64,000 bases of DNA from SZAS-103 sp043747745 (GCA_043747745.1 JAYTOP010000035.1:1-64000), one strand, 5' to 3'; counted from the first letter of the stretch, positions 18,839 to 27,772 are shown. Notes: a model not told the origin generated them from the sequence alone. Translations and numbers: made by a program.

Positions 18839-19876
18839 ATGAGATACGACTTCGCCTTGCTGTTCACCGCGCTTACCGTGCTCACTGGTGCGATCTGGTT
18901 GCTCGACAGCCTGTTATTCGCGCGCGCGCGCCGCAGGGCGATGGCCGAGGAACATGCTGCGCTGGACAAGCGACTGGACGCCGATGCCGAGCGCGTGCGC
19001 GATTTGATCCGTGAGAACAGGATCTCTGGCGCTGAGGTCACGCGGAGTCCAGCGGCTATCGGCATTCGTATCGACGATCCCGCCGTTGCCGGAAAGCTCG
19101 GTGCACTGATCGCAGGCAACATGCCGGAACTCGATGTCAAACCGACGGACCCGGGGCTGGAGGCCAGCATGCGTCCGACCGGACGGGAGCGACGCGAACC
19201 TGTGCTGGTCGAGTACGCGCGTTCGCTGTTCCCGGTGATCCTGGTCATCCTGTTGGTGCGTTCATTCCTCGGTGAGCCCTACCGCATTCCGTCCGCTTCG
19301 ATGATGCCGAACCTGCTGATCGGCGACTTCATCCTGGTCAACAAGTACGCCTACGGCCTGCGCCTGCCGGTGCTGGACACCAAGATAGTGAAGGTTGGCG
19401 AGCCCCAGCGCGGCGACGTGATCGTGTTCCATCCGCCGATGGCCACCAATGAGAACGAGGTCTGGATCAAGCGCGTCATCGGACTTCCCGGCGATGTGAT
19501 CAGCTACGACAACTACCAGCTGACGATCAATGGCCAGCCGGTGAGTACCGACACGGTCGGCCCGTACATCGGGCAGGGCAGTGGGCGCAACATGACTGGT
19601 TTTCAGGTCGTGCGTGAGGTGTTGCCGGAGCGTACCCATACCGTGCTGGAGTCAGGTTTCCCGCGTGGGGATGGCAACGGAACGTGGACGGTGCCAGCGG
19701 GCCACTATTTCATGATGGGCGACAACCGCGATGACAGCGAGGACAGCCGCTACTGGTTACCCAGCCACTTCCTGCCCGAGCGGAATATCGTCGGCAAAGC
19801 GGTGCTGGTCTGGATGAACCTCGACTGGGACGCCAAGAAGGTGGACAGTTCGCGGATTGGTACTATCATTCGCTGA
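18839..19876 (+). CDS. lepB: Signal peptidase I
   Basis: 345-residue inner-membrane protease that removes Sec/Tat signal peptides. Two N-terminal hydrophobic segments are visible (about residues 3-23 and 119-138). They are followed by box B with the catalytic Ser (RIPSASMMPNLL), box D with the catalytic Lys (VWIKRVIGLPGD) and box E (GDNRDDSEDSRYW). The ATG at 18839 has GGGA 5 bases upstream. The 140 bases before it contain no gene, only a degraded CCTCTCCGGTGGGAG hairpin-type repeat. Confidence 0.95.
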   Translation: MRYDFALLFTALTVLTGAIWLLDSLLFARARRRAMAEEHAALDKRLDADAERVRDLIRENRISGAEVTRSPAAIGIRIDDPAVAGKLGALIAGNMPELDVKPTDPGLEASMRPTGRERREPVLVEYARSLFPVILVILLVRSFLGEPYRIPSASMMPNLLIGDFILVNKYAYGLRLPVLDTKIVKVGEPQRGDVIVFHPPMATNENEVWIKRVIGLPGDVISYDNYQLTINGQPVSTDTVGPYIGQGSGRNMTGFQVVREVLPERTHTVLESGFPRGDGNGTWTVPAGHYFMMGDNRDDSEDSRYWLPSHFLPERNIVGKAVLVWMNLDWDAKKVDSSRIGTIIR

Positions 19877-19903
19877 CATTCAGATCGGGAAGGGGATACG
19901 CAG

Positions 19904-20287
19904 ATGCGCCGCGCACAACAAGGTTTGACTCTGATCGGTTTCATCATGGTGCTGATCGTCCTCGGCTGCGTCGCCTACCTCGCGATGCGGTTGATCCCGA
20001 TGTACACCGAGTATTTCGGCGTCGTGAAGGCACTCGAAAGCACAGTGAAAGACCCGGGAATCACGACCGCCGACGAATACACCCTGCGCGACAAGATCTC
20101 GCGTCATTTCGAGACTGGATACGTCCATTCGATCCAGCCGAAAGACATCAAGGTCACGCACGCGCAGGATGGCCTGAAGCTGGCTGTCGATTACGAAGTG
20201 CGCGAGCCATTGGTCTACAATATTTTTCTGGTCGGACATTTCGAGAAGACCGTGAGTACATCACCAGGCAAGGCCGGTGACCAATGA
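19904..20287 (+). CDS. DUF4845 membrane protein
   Basis: 127-residue protein of the DUF4845 family, typically found between lepB and rnc in Gammaproteobacteria. One transmembrane helix (about residues 8-29, LTLIGFIMVLIVLGCVAYLA) is followed by a soluble periplasmic-type domain. The N-terminal QQGLTLIGFI stretch resembles a type IV pilin leader but has no conserved cleavage Gly-Phe-x5-Glu. Function unknown. A GGAAGGGG RBS precedes the ATG. It overlaps rnc by 11 bases. Confidence 0.8.
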   Translation: MRRAQQGLTLIGFIMVLIVLGCVAYLAMRLIPMYTEYFGVVKALESTVKDPGITTADEYTLRDKISRHFETGYVHSIQPKDIKVTHAQDGLKLAVDYEVREPLVYNIFLVGHFEKTVSTSPGKAGDQ

Positions 20288-20960
20288 TCCCTGGCAGCAT
20301 GCTTTTACCGATCAGGGTCTGCTGCGGCAGGCACTGACCCATCGCAGCGTCGGGCCGCGCCATAACGAGCGGCTCGAGTTCCTGGGCGATGCGCTGGTCA
20401 ATCTGTTCGTCGCCGATGCGCTGTATCAGCGCTGGCCAAAGGCCGACGAAGGCGCCTTGACGCGCGCACGCGCGGAACTGGTGCGTGAATCGGCGCTGGC
20501 CGGGTTGGCGCGCAATATGCAACTAGGCGCGCATCTGCTGCTGGGCCCTGGTGAACTCAAGAGCGGTGGTCATCGCCGCGATTCGATCCTGGCCGATACG
20601 CTGGAGGCGCTGGTCGCAGCGATTTATTTGGATGCCGGCTATGCGGCGTGCCGCGACACGGTGCTGCCGTGGTTTCAGTCCGGCATCGATGCGTTGCCGT
20701 CGGGCAAGGTCGGCAAGGACGCCAAGACCCGCGTGCAGGAGTGGCTGCAGGCGCGCCAGTTGTCATTACCGGAGTACGAACTGATCGAGACCATGGGCGA
20801 GCAACACGAGCGCAGCTTCCGCATTTGCGCGAGCACGCGCGACCCGGCGCTGCAGGCCGAAGGCGTCGGCAACTCGCGACGCACAGCCGAACAACAGGCG
20901 GCTGCCACATTGCTGGAGGAACTGTTGGGAAGTGCAGCCAGGGAGCAGGCCGGTGGTTGA
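20277..20960 (+). CDS. rnc: Ribonuclease III
   Basis: 227-residue double-strand-specific endoribonuclease for rRNA and mRNA processing. The RNase III signature NERLEFLGDAL and the second catalytic acidic cluster (DTLEALVAAIYLD) are intact. A C-terminal dsRNA-binding domain (about 150-220) ends with RRTAEQQAAATLLEEL. The GTG at 20277 lies within the end of the DUF4845 gene. It overlaps era by 8 bases, so rnc and era are translationally coupled as in E. coli. Confidence 0.96.
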   Translation: MTNDPWQHAFTDQGLLRQALTHRSVGPRHNERLEFLGDALVNLFVADALYQRWPKADEGALTRARAELVRESALAGLARNMQLGAHLLLGPGELKSGGHRRDSILADTLEALVAAIYLDAGYAACRDTVLPWFQSGIDALPSGKVGKDAKTRVQEWLQARQLSLPEYELIETMGEQHERSFRICASTRDPALQAEGVGNSRRTAEQQAAATLLEELLGSAAREQAGG

Positions 20961-21843
20961 ACCCTATCGCGCAGGAACCGTCGCAGTACTCGGCCGTCCG
21001 AACGTCGGAAAATCCACCCTCGTCAACGCGCTGGTCGGAGCGCGGGTGAGCATCGTGTCGCCGAAAGCGCAGACCACCCGGCATCGGCTGCTCGGGATCG
21101 CGAGTTTCCCCGAAGGCCAGTTGCTGCTCGTCGATACGCCAGGCATCCATGGGGCGCAGACGCGCGCGATCAACCGCTACATGAATCGCGCGGCGCGCGG
21201 CGCCCTGGCAGGCGTGGACGCCGCGCTGCTGGTGATCGAAGCCGGTCGCTGGAATACCGATGACGACCTGGCTTATGCGGCGTTGACCGATGCGGGCGTG
21301 CCGACCTTGCTGGTCATCAACAAGATCGATCGGATCAAGCTCAAACAGGAACTGCTGCCGTTCATTACCGAATGCACGAAGGACCGCAAGTTCACCGCCG
21401 TGCATCTGCTGTCCGCGCTCAAGCGCAAGGGTCTGGAGCCGCTGGTTCGCGAACTGATCGCGCTGATGCCCGAGTCCGAACCGTTCTACGCCGAAGACGA
21501 AATCACCGACCGCAGCCAGCGTTTCCTTGCGGCCGAACTCGTGCGCGAGCAGTTGATGTTGCGGCTCGGTGAGGAAGTGCCGTATTCGGCGACGGTGTCG
21601 ATCGACCGTTTCGACGAGGACGGCGCCATGCTGCGGATCGCCGCGACGGTCTGGGTCGAACGCGAAGGCCAGAAGGCGATCGTGGTCGGCAAGGGCGGCG
21701 AAAGCATGAAGCAGATCGGTCGCGCCTCGCGCGAAAACATGGAGCGTCTGTTCGGCCGCAAGGTTTTCCTTGAAACCTGGTGCAAGGTGCGCGAAGGCTG
21801 GGCCGACGACGTCAACGCGCTGATCCAGTTTGGGTATGAGTGA
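20953..21843 (+). CDS. era: GTPase Era
   Basis: About 296 residues; binds 16S rRNA and checks 30S maturation. G-motifs are GRPNVGKST, DTPG and NKID. The C-terminal KH domain has the VVGKGGESMKQIGRASRENM signature. The GTG at 20953 is preferred (GGGAG 7 bases upstream, E. coli-like N-terminus); a GTG at 20932 would add seven residues. Confidence 0.95.
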   Translation: MVEPYRAGTVAVLGRPNVGKSTLVNALVGARVSIVSPKAQTTRHRLLGIASFPEGQLLLVDTPGIHGAQTRAINRYMNRAARGALAGVDAALLVIEAGRWNTDDDLAYAALTDAGVPTLLVINKIDRIKLKQELLPFITECTKDRKFTAVHLLSALKRKGLEPLVRELIALMPESEPFYAEDEITDRSQRFLAAELVREQLMLRLGEEVPYSATVSIDRFDEDGAMLRIAATVWVEREGQKAIVVGKGGESMKQIGRASRENMERLFGRKVFLETWCKVREGWADDVNALIQFGYE

Positions 21844-21854
21844 AGGCGGCGTGT

Positions 21855-21975
21855 GGGGGCTAGGGTCTGGAGGCTTGGGAACGTGCTTCCAGCTTCGCGT
21901 CTGTTCGCAAGCCGAAAGATCTGGGCTCGCATCGCCTCGTTTTTTACCAGCCCCCAGACCCTAACCCCTAGCCCC
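21855..21975. repeat. MITE-like element with inverted ends between era and recO
   Basis: GGGGGCTAGGGTCTGG (21855-21870) recurs inverted as CCAGACCCTA (21954-21963) plus CCCCTAGCCCC. The right end carries a 7-base ACCCCTA duplication. The arms enclose about 83 bp and fill most of the era-recO gap. No gene is encoded. 'ccctagcccc' repeats are common dispersed elements in xanthomonads (from memory). Confidence 0.5.
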
Positions 21976-21982
21976 ACCCCCC

Positions 21983-22747
21983 ATGCGCATCCTCGGCCAG
22001 CCCGCGATCGTGTTGCACGCGACGCGCTGGCGCGAGAGCAGCCTTTTGCTTGAACTTTTCACCCACGAGCACGGCCGCATCGGCGTCGTCGCGCGCGGCG
22101 TGCAAGGCCCGAAACGGCAGCCGCTGCGCGCCGCCTTGCAACCCTTGCAACGCATCCGCGTGGACTACCTGCAGCGTGGCGAGCTCGCGCAGTTGCGCCA
22201 CGCCGAAGCCAGCGGTCATGCGCCTGCGCTGGTCGGTGATGCGCTGCTCGCCGGTTTCTATCTCAGCGAACTCGCGTTGCGCCTTCTGCCGCGCAACGAT
22301 GCGCATCCGCAACTATTCCTGCGTTTCGCGGACGCGCTGGATGAGTTGTCCGCCACGCCGTCGCTTGCGTGGACATTGCGTCGCTTCGAACGCGACTTGC
22401 TCGACGCGCTCGGCTATGCGCTGGATCTGCAGCACGATGCCGACGACGCACCACTGGACGCGAATGCGCGCTATCGCATCGATCCGGAACGCGGTCTGTG
22501 GCGTGTGCGCGATGCAGCAACGCTCAACAGCGGTGCGTTCGGCGGCGATGCGTTGCTCGCGTTGGCCGGAAATGCGATGCCGTCCGATATGCAATTGCGC
22601 GAACAACGCATCGCGCTGCGCACGCTGATCGCGCACCATCTGGGTACGCGTGGACTGCGTTCGTGGGGTTTGCTTGCGGAATTCGCGCGATTGCGCCCGG
22701 ACCCATCTGTGGCGGGAGACCAGCCTGGCACTCAGCGTCGCGATTGA
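21983..22747 (+). CDS. recO: DNA repair protein RecO
   Basis: 254-residue recombination mediator that helps load RecA with RecR. The N-terminal OB fold (AIVLHATRWRESSLLLELFTHEHGRIGVVARGV) is characteristic. The usual family zinc cysteines are absent, as in many gammaproteobacterial RecO. No Shine-Dalgarno is visible before the ATG at 21983, which sits right after the repeat element. The 3' end overlaps the convergent REC-Hpt gene by 16 bases. The common neighbour pdxJ is missing. Confidence 0.9.
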   Translation: MRILGQPAIVLHATRWRESSLLLELFTHEHGRIGVVARGVQGPKRQPLRAALQPLQRIRVDYLQRGELAQLRHAEASGHAPALVGDALLAGFYLSELALRLLPRNDAHPQLFLRFADALDELSATPSLAWTLRRFERDLLDALGYALDLQHDADDAPLDANARYRIDPERGLWRVRDAATLNSGAFGGDALLALAGNAMPSDMQLREQRIALRTLIAHHLGTRGLRSWGLLAEFARLRPDPSVAGDQPGTQRRD

Positions 22748-23436
22748 GCCGCAGCAAGTACTTCGGCGACTTGCTCGCGAAAATGCTGGGCGCGCTCCGG
22801 ATCGAGCGGCGCTTCATGCAGGCCGCGCACCGCATCGAGCAATCGCGCGCTGCCGACGAAACCGCAACTCGCCTTGAGTCGATGCATTTCCGCGTATGCG
22901 CCATCCGCATCGCCTGCGGCAACGGCTCGCAGGATCGTTTCGGCCTGCGTCGGCAACTCGGCGACGAACAGCCCGCGCAAGGCGCGCATCGTAGAGACGT
23001 TTCCGCCCAGCGCCTGCAGCGCACGCACATCGTCCCAGACCAGCGCATCGCGATCGTCGCTGGGCGCAATCGCGCCGAGCGCGCGCCGGACCGCTGCGTG
23101 CAACGCGAGGATGCTCAAGGGTTTTTGCAGAACTTCGGCAAAGCCCACTGCCTGCAGGCGATCGAGGCGCTCGCGCTGCACCTCGGCGGTCAGGCACAGC
23201 GCGGGCACATCGGGATGCAATGCGCGCAGGTCGTGCAGAAGTTGTTCGCCGCTCGAGTCCGGCAGGTTCGCATCGAGCAGCCACAATGCATAGGAATGCT
23301 CCCGCGCCAACGCCAGCGCGTGCGCTGCATCGTTCGCGGTATCCACGACGGTCGCAGTCAGCGACTCCAGCGCGTGGTTCAGGAAACCACGACTGATCGC
23401 GTCGTCTTCGACCAACAGCAAGCGATTGGGGTTCAT
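22732..23436 (-). CDS. Response regulator with REC and Hpt domains
   Basis: 234-residue two-domain signalling protein. The REC domain (about 1-120) has the acidic pair in LLVEDDAISR, the phospho-acceptor Asp in ALWLLDANLPD and the Lys in VLQKPLS. The Hpt domain (about 140-234) has the phosphorylatable His in EMHRLKASCGFVG. Such proteins relay phosphoryl groups between hybrid kinases and regulators. It has no output domain. No kinase is adjacent; hybrid kinases at 36-42 kb are possible but unproven partners. The ATG at 23436 is chosen because the MNPNRLLLVEDD start fits REC domains. Confidence 0.8.
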   Translation of the reverse strand: MNPNRLLLVEDDAISRGFLNHALESLTATVVDTANDAAHALALAREHSYALWLLDANLPDSSGEQLLHDLRALHPDVPALCLTAEVQRERLDRLQAVGFAEVLQKPLSILALHAAVRRALGAIAPSDDRDALVWDDVRALQALGGNVSTMRALRGLFVAELPTQAETILRAVAAGDADGAYAEMHRLKASCGFVGSARLLDAVRGLHEAPLDPERAQHFREQVAEVLAAAQSRR

Positions 23437-23469
23437 GGCGACCGGGATGGATGGCACACTGCGGACAGC

Positions 23470-25521
23470 ATGCTGCGCGCAACCCAACTCCGCAACCACG
23501 CATTTCGCGCTCCTGCAGCGATGTCGGGCATCGCATTGTTGTTGTCGCTGTTGTGCGCGCCGGTACTTGCTCGCACGCTGGAATTGCATGCGGATGCGAT
23601 GCGCTCCGCCGTTGCGACCGTCAATGGCCTGCATGTGCGGCTCGTATGGCCTGATGCGGCATCCAGCGGACTGCTGCGCATCGATGCCGACATGCTCGAT
23701 GCCTCCGGCTATGGCTACAAGTTCAGCAACGTGCATTGGGAATGCCCGCTGTCGCGCGATCGCAGCGGCGGCTGGCGCTGCGATGGCAGCGTGCGCACGG
23801 GTCATGCGAAACCGATGCGGCTGACACTTGCGATCGCGACGGCTTCAACCACCGCGCGCTTGTCCGATGGCCGCAGTGCGGTTGGTCTGCAGCGCACCGC
23901 AGCAACGCCGGACACAACGCGGTTGCTGTTCGAACAGGTGCCGGCCGCATGGCTGCAGGCTTACACAGCGACGCTGTGGGCGAGCGGGAAGCTTCAGGCG
24001 GGCACGCTTGCTGGACGACTCGACATCCGCGTGCCTCCGCGCGCTCCCATGACCGTACAAGGCCCGCTGCAGTTGCGCGGGCTCGCGCTGGAAACGCCGG
24101 ATGGCGGCATCGCAATCGGCGCGCTGGATGCCGACGTGCAGTTCGATTACAGCCAGAACGCGGCACTGCGCACGATCGGCACCGGCATCACGTTGCGTGG
24201 TGGCGAATTGCTGGCCGGTGGCCTGTACGCAGCGCTGCCGAAAACCCCAGTGGTCGCGACGATCCATGCGAGCCAGGCTGCGCGCAGCGACTGGATGTTC
24301 CAGACATTGCGCTGGAACGATGGCGCGGTGCTCACTGCCGATGGCAACGCACAGTTCTCGCCGGCTCTCGATCTGCGCACGCTGAACCTGCAACTGCACA
24401 GCGACGACCTGGACCGCGCGCGCGATCGTTACCTGACCGGCTGGCTTGGCCAGGCAGGGTTCGCGGACCTGCAACTGCACGGCGGCGTACATGCCGAATT
24501 GGCGATGGTCGCGAGCGGATTGCAGGGCGCGCATGTGCAATTGCACAACATGGATGCGATCGACGGCAAGCAGCGTTTTGCGTTGCACGGACTCGATGGC
24601 GACCTGCGCTGGACGGCCGATGCCGCATCGGTGGCGAGCGCATTGCACTGGAACGGCGGCGCGCTGTTCGGCATCGCGCTGGGACCAACCAAGGTCGCCT
24701 TGCATAGCCAGTCGCGCACGCTGCAACTCGATGGTGCGGCGGCGATTCCGCTGCTCGGCGGCACGCTGCGGCTCGACAGGTTCGACCTGACCGCGCCCAA
24801 TGCAGGCAACGGCAGCCGCTTCGTGCTCGGGCTGACGTTGCTGAAACTTGAGGTCGCGCAGCTTGCCAAGGCGCTGGACTGGCCCGCGTTCGGGGGCACG
24901 CTCGACGGCACCCTGCCGGCCGCGCGCTACGAGAACGGCGTGCTGAGTTTCGACGGTGGCCTGGTCGCGCAGGTATTCGGCGGCACGCTGTCGGTCGGCA
25001 AGCTCGCGATGGAACGTCCGTTCGGCGCCGACCCGAGTGTGCTCGCGGACTTGACGATCAAGGGCTTCGACCTGAAGGCGCTGACAGGCGTGTTCGGCTT
25101 TGGTGAGATCACCGGCCGCCTCGACGGGCACATCCGCGACTTGCGCCTCCTCGACTGGTCGCCGGTCGCATTCGACGCCGAATTGCACAGCGACGACAAA
25201 GCACCTGATCGCCGACGCATCAGCCAGCGCGCAGTCTCCGATCTGTCCAGTGTCGGCGGCGGCGGTTTCGTCGGCGGTCTGCAGGCGCAGGCGCTGAAAC
25301 TCTTTCAGGATTTCGGCTATGCGCGGCTGGGCCTCGCGTGCAAGTTGGCCAACAATGTCTGCCACATGGACGGAGTAGGTTCAGCGGGCGCCGGTTATAC
25401 AATCGTCGAAGGATCGGGCCTGCCGCATATTTCTGTCGTTGGCTTCGCCCGCGAGGTGGACTGGCCGACTCTGGTAGCGCGCTTGCAAGCCGCCACGCAA
25501 GGCAAGATCATCATCAAATAA
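23470..25521 (+). CDS. YdbH-like AsmA-superfamily envelope protein
   Basis: About 683 residues with an N-terminal signal or anchor (ALLLSLLCAPVLA) and a long beta-rich body. The C-terminal region (GGLVAQVFGGTLSVGKL...GRLDGHIRDLRLLDWSPVAFDAELHSDD...ISQRAVSDLSSVGGGG) is typical of the dicarboxylate-transport/YdbH family. E. coli YdbH is a bridge-like AsmA protein, partly redundant with TamB and YhdP, that moves phospholipids to the outer membrane together with the lipoprotein YnbE. The next gene encodes a YnbE/YdbL-type lipoprotein, which supports this. The start could be the ATG at 23470 or at 23521. The assignment rests on pattern and context. Confidence 0.7.
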   Translation: MLRATQLRNHAFRAPAAMSGIALLLSLLCAPVLARTLELHADAMRSAVATVNGLHVRLVWPDAASSGLLRIDADMLDASGYGYKFSNVHWECPLSRDRSGGWRCDGSVRTGHAKPMRLTLAIATASTTARLSDGRSAVGLQRTAATPDTTRLLFEQVPAAWLQAYTATLWASGKLQAGTLAGRLDIRVPPRAPMTVQGPLQLRGLALETPDGGIAIGALDADVQFDYSQNAALRTIGTGITLRGGELLAGGLYAALPKTPVVATIHASQAARSDWMFQTLRWNDGAVLTADGNAQFSPALDLRTLNLQLHSDDLDRARDRYLTGWLGQAGFADLQLHGGVHAELAMVASGLQGAHVQLHNMDAIDGKQRFALHGLDGDLRWTADAASVASALHWNGGALFGIALGPTKVALHSQSRTLQLDGAAAIPLLGGTLRLDRFDLTAPNAGNGSRFVLGLTLLKLEVAQLAKALDWPAFGGTLDGTLPAARYENGVLSFDGGLVAQVFGGTLSVGKLAMERPFGADPSVLADLTIKGFDLKALTGVFGFGEITGRLDGHIRDLRLLDWSPVAFDAELHSDDKAPDRRRISQRAVSDLSSVGGGGFVGGLQAQALKLFQDFGYARLGLACKLANNVCHMDGVGSAGAGYTIVEGSGLPHISVVGFAREVDWPTLVARLQAATQGKIIIK

Positions 25522-25577
25522 TCGCTATCGCACGCATCCCGGACAACATTCGCATCACCCAACATCAGGAGAACATC

Positions 25578-26195
25578 GTGCGCAAGCTGCTCGAACATCG
25601 CAAACTTCTCGGCGGAAGCCTGATTACCGCATTGCTGCTCAGCGCATGCGTTACGATCAATGTCTACTTCCCGGCCGCGCAGGCGCAGGAAGCCGCCAAG
25701 GAGTTCGTCGACAAGGTGATCGGCCCGGCCGATCAGTCCACCCCACCTCCGCCGACGAAGGATGAGCAGGGCACCGAAAAGAAAGCGCCAGGCCTGAGTC
25801 TGCTGTCGCTGATCATTCCGGATGCCGAAGCGCAGACCGCACCCGACATCACGATCAGGACACCCGGCATCCAGGCGATCCAGTCGCGCATGGCCGAGCG
25901 TTTCTCGACCGCGCTGCAACCCGCGTTCGACGCCGGAGCGCTGGGCTTCAGCAAGGATGGGCTGATCAGCATGCGCGATGCGACCAAGGTCGCGCTCAAG
26001 GATCGCGTCGCGGTGAACCAGTCCGTCGCCGACGACAACCGCGACCGCAATGCGGTCTATCGCGAGATCGCCGTAGCCAATGGCCATGCCGAGTGGGAGT
26101 CGCAGATCCGCGAGACCTTCGCCAGGCAATGGGTCCAGAGCGCGCACAAGGGCTGGTGGTACCAGGATTCCAGCGGGGCGTGGAAGCAGAAATAA
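25578..26195 (+). CDS. YnbE/YdbL-like lipoprotein (DUF1318)
   Basis: 205-residue lipoprotein with lipobox LLLSAC and an adjacent CVTINVYFPAAQAQEAAKE segment. The C-terminal DUF1318 (YdbL) domain is VNQSVADDNRDRNAVYREIA ... WVQSAHKGWWYQDSSGAWKQ. In E. coli ydbH, ynbE and ydbL are separate genes. Here the lipoprotein part and the YdbL part appear as one polypeptide joined by a Pro-rich linker (about residues 52-75). GTG start with AGGAGA 6 bases upstream, 56 bases after the ydbH-like gene. Probable role: outer-membrane partner of the YdbH bridge. Confidence 0.72.
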   Translation: MRKLLEHRKLLGGSLITALLLSACVTINVYFPAAQAQEAAKEFVDKVIGPADQSTPPPPTKDEQGTEKKAPGLSLLSLIIPDAEAQTAPDITIRTPGIQAIQSRMAERFSTALQPAFDAGALGFSKDGLISMRDATKVALKDRVAVNQSVADDNRDRNAVYREIAVANGHAEWESQIRETFARQWVQSAHKGWWYQDSSGAWKQK

Positions 26196-26251
26196 GCTCG
26201 GGAAGGGGTGAGCGCGGTCGATAGTGCTCCTTGCCGGAAGCTGTACCGGGC

Positions 26252-26347
26252 TTTCGGCATTTCCGCCATCCGTGGCGGTCGTAGTGCGAGCCGAAAATTG
26301 CTCCTTCATTTTCGGCATTCGCGCCATCCATGGCGGTCACAATGCGA
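26252..26347. repeat. REP-like element: two palindrome units around a hairpin
   Basis: A 38-base unit occurs twice, at 26252-26289 and 26310-26347, with 32 of 38 identical bases. Each unit holds a palindrome: CCGCCA-TCCG-TGGCGG (26263-26278) and CGCCA-TCCA-TGGCG (26322-26335). Between them GCCGAAAAT (26290-26298) pairs perfectly with ATTTTCGGC (26308-26316). A relative of this element is inserted in mnmA at 51031-51132. It fills the gap between the ydbL-like gene and rlmD and may act on the mRNA 3' end. Confidence 0.75.
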
Positions 26348-26379
26348 CAATACATGCCCCGATTGTGTGATCAGAATCT

Positions 26380-27732
26380 GTGGCTCGCAGCAGTTTTTCC
26401 CGTGTTCCGTTTGAAGCGCAGGTCGATGGCCTGACCCATGATGGCCGTGGCGTCGCGCGTCGTGACGGCAAGGCCGTGTTCGTGCGCGGCGCCCTGCCGG
26501 GCGAACGCGTGGTGGCGCAACCGACGGCGCGCCATCGCAACTACGACGAAGCCGCGACGATCGAGGTGCTGCAGGCATCGCCGGATCGCGTGACGCCGCT
26601 CTGCGCGCATTTCGGGCAATGCTCGGGCTGCGTGCTGCAGCATCTGGACGCGCCGAAACAGATCGAGGCCAAGCAGCGCGTACTGCTGGAGAACCTCGAA
26701 CGCATCGGACATGTGACGCCGCAACGCGTGTTGCCTGCACTCACCGACCAACCCTGGGGTTATCGGCGCAAGGGCCGGCTGTCCGTTCGCTATGTCGAGA
26801 AGAAGGAGCGCACGCTAGTCGGCTTCCGCGAGGACGATCCGCGTTTCGTCGCCGACATTCAGCGTTGCGAAACCATTGTTCCTGCGATAGGAATGAAGAT
26901 CGGCGCGATCCGCGGGATGATCGACACGCTCGAAGGCAAGCGCGACATCGCCCAGATCGAATTCATCATTGGAGATCGCAGCGCGGGCGATGGCGGTGGG
27001 CCGGACGGCAGCGGACAGGCGGCGCTGGTATTCCGCAACTTGCAGCCGCTGTCAGAGTCCGATCAGACGACATTGATTGAATTCGCCAAAGGCAACGACT
27101 TTGCGGTGCTGCTGCAACCCGGTGGCGTCGATTCGGTACGTCCGTTGTGGCCCGAATCGATCGCGCTGGAATTTGCATTGCCCGAGTACGATGTCACGCT
27201 CGCGTTCCAGCCGCTGGACTTCATCCAGATCAACGCTGGCATGAACGCGAAGATGATCGCGCGCACGCTGGAATTGCTCGATCCGAAACCGCAGCAGCGC
27301 ATCCTCGACTTGTTCTGTGGATTGGGCAATTTCACATTGCCAATCGCGCGGCGCGTAGCCGAAGTCGTCGGCGTGGAAGGCGAGGTTGGGCTGGTCGCGC
27401 GTGCGCGTGCGAATGCCGAACGCAATGGCATTTCCAACGCGCGCTTCTACACCGCCGATCTCGCGTCGACGCTGGCCTACGAGCCGTGGATCAACGAACG
27501 CTTCGATGCTTTGCTGCTCGATCCGCCGCGCTCTGGTGCCGAAGCTCTGTTGCCGCAGTTGCCGCTCAAGAAGATCGATCGCATCGTGTACGTGTCCTGC
27601 CATCCGGGCTCGCTCGCGCGCGACGCCGGCTTCCTCGTGCGCGAGCGCGGCTACAAGTTGCGCGCGGCCGGTGTGATGGACATGTTTCCGCACACCGCGC
27701 ACGTCGAAAGCATCGCCTTGTTCGAGAAGTAG
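26380..27732 (+). CDS. rlmD: 23S rRNA (uracil-1939-C5) methyltransferase RlmD
   Basis: 450-residue SAM-dependent methyltransferase of the TrmA/RlmD family. An N-terminal TRAM domain (about 8-65) precedes the Fe-S cluster cysteines (CAHFGQCSGC plus the Cys of RCETIVP), which single out RlmD. Methyltransferase motifs are DLFCGLGNFTLPIA, LLLDPPRSGA and the nucleophile Cys in VYVSCHPGSLARD. The GTG at 26380 is the only start upstream of the TRAM domain. Nothing marks a promoter; the REP-like element lies immediately upstream. Confidence 0.93.
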   Translation: MARSSFSRVPFEAQVDGLTHDGRGVARRDGKAVFVRGALPGERVVAQPTARHRNYDEAATIEVLQASPDRVTPLCAHFGQCSGCVLQHLDAPKQIEAKQRVLLENLERIGHVTPQRVLPALTDQPWGYRRKGRLSVRYVEKKERTLVGFREDDPRFVADIQRCETIVPAIGMKIGAIRGMIDTLEGKRDIAQIEFIIGDRSAGDGGGPDGSGQAALVFRNLQPLSESDQTTLIEFAKGNDFAVLLQPGGVDSVRPLWPESIALEFALPEYDVTLAFQPLDFIQINAGMNAKMIARTLELLDPKPQQRILDLFCGLGNFTLPIARRVAEVVGVEGEVGLVARARANAERNGISNARFYTADLASTLAYEPWINERFDALLLDPPRSGAEALLPQLPLKKIDRIVYVSCHPGSLARDAGFLVRERGYKLRAAGVMDMFPHTAHVESIALFEK

Positions 27733-27772
27733 TCCAATGCAAATGATTGAACATCCTGTCCAACATTTGCGC

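Noticed and set aside
26252..26347. CRISPR array
   Set aside because: Only two units, each a palindrome, separated by a hairpin rather than by unique spacers; no cas genes in the window.
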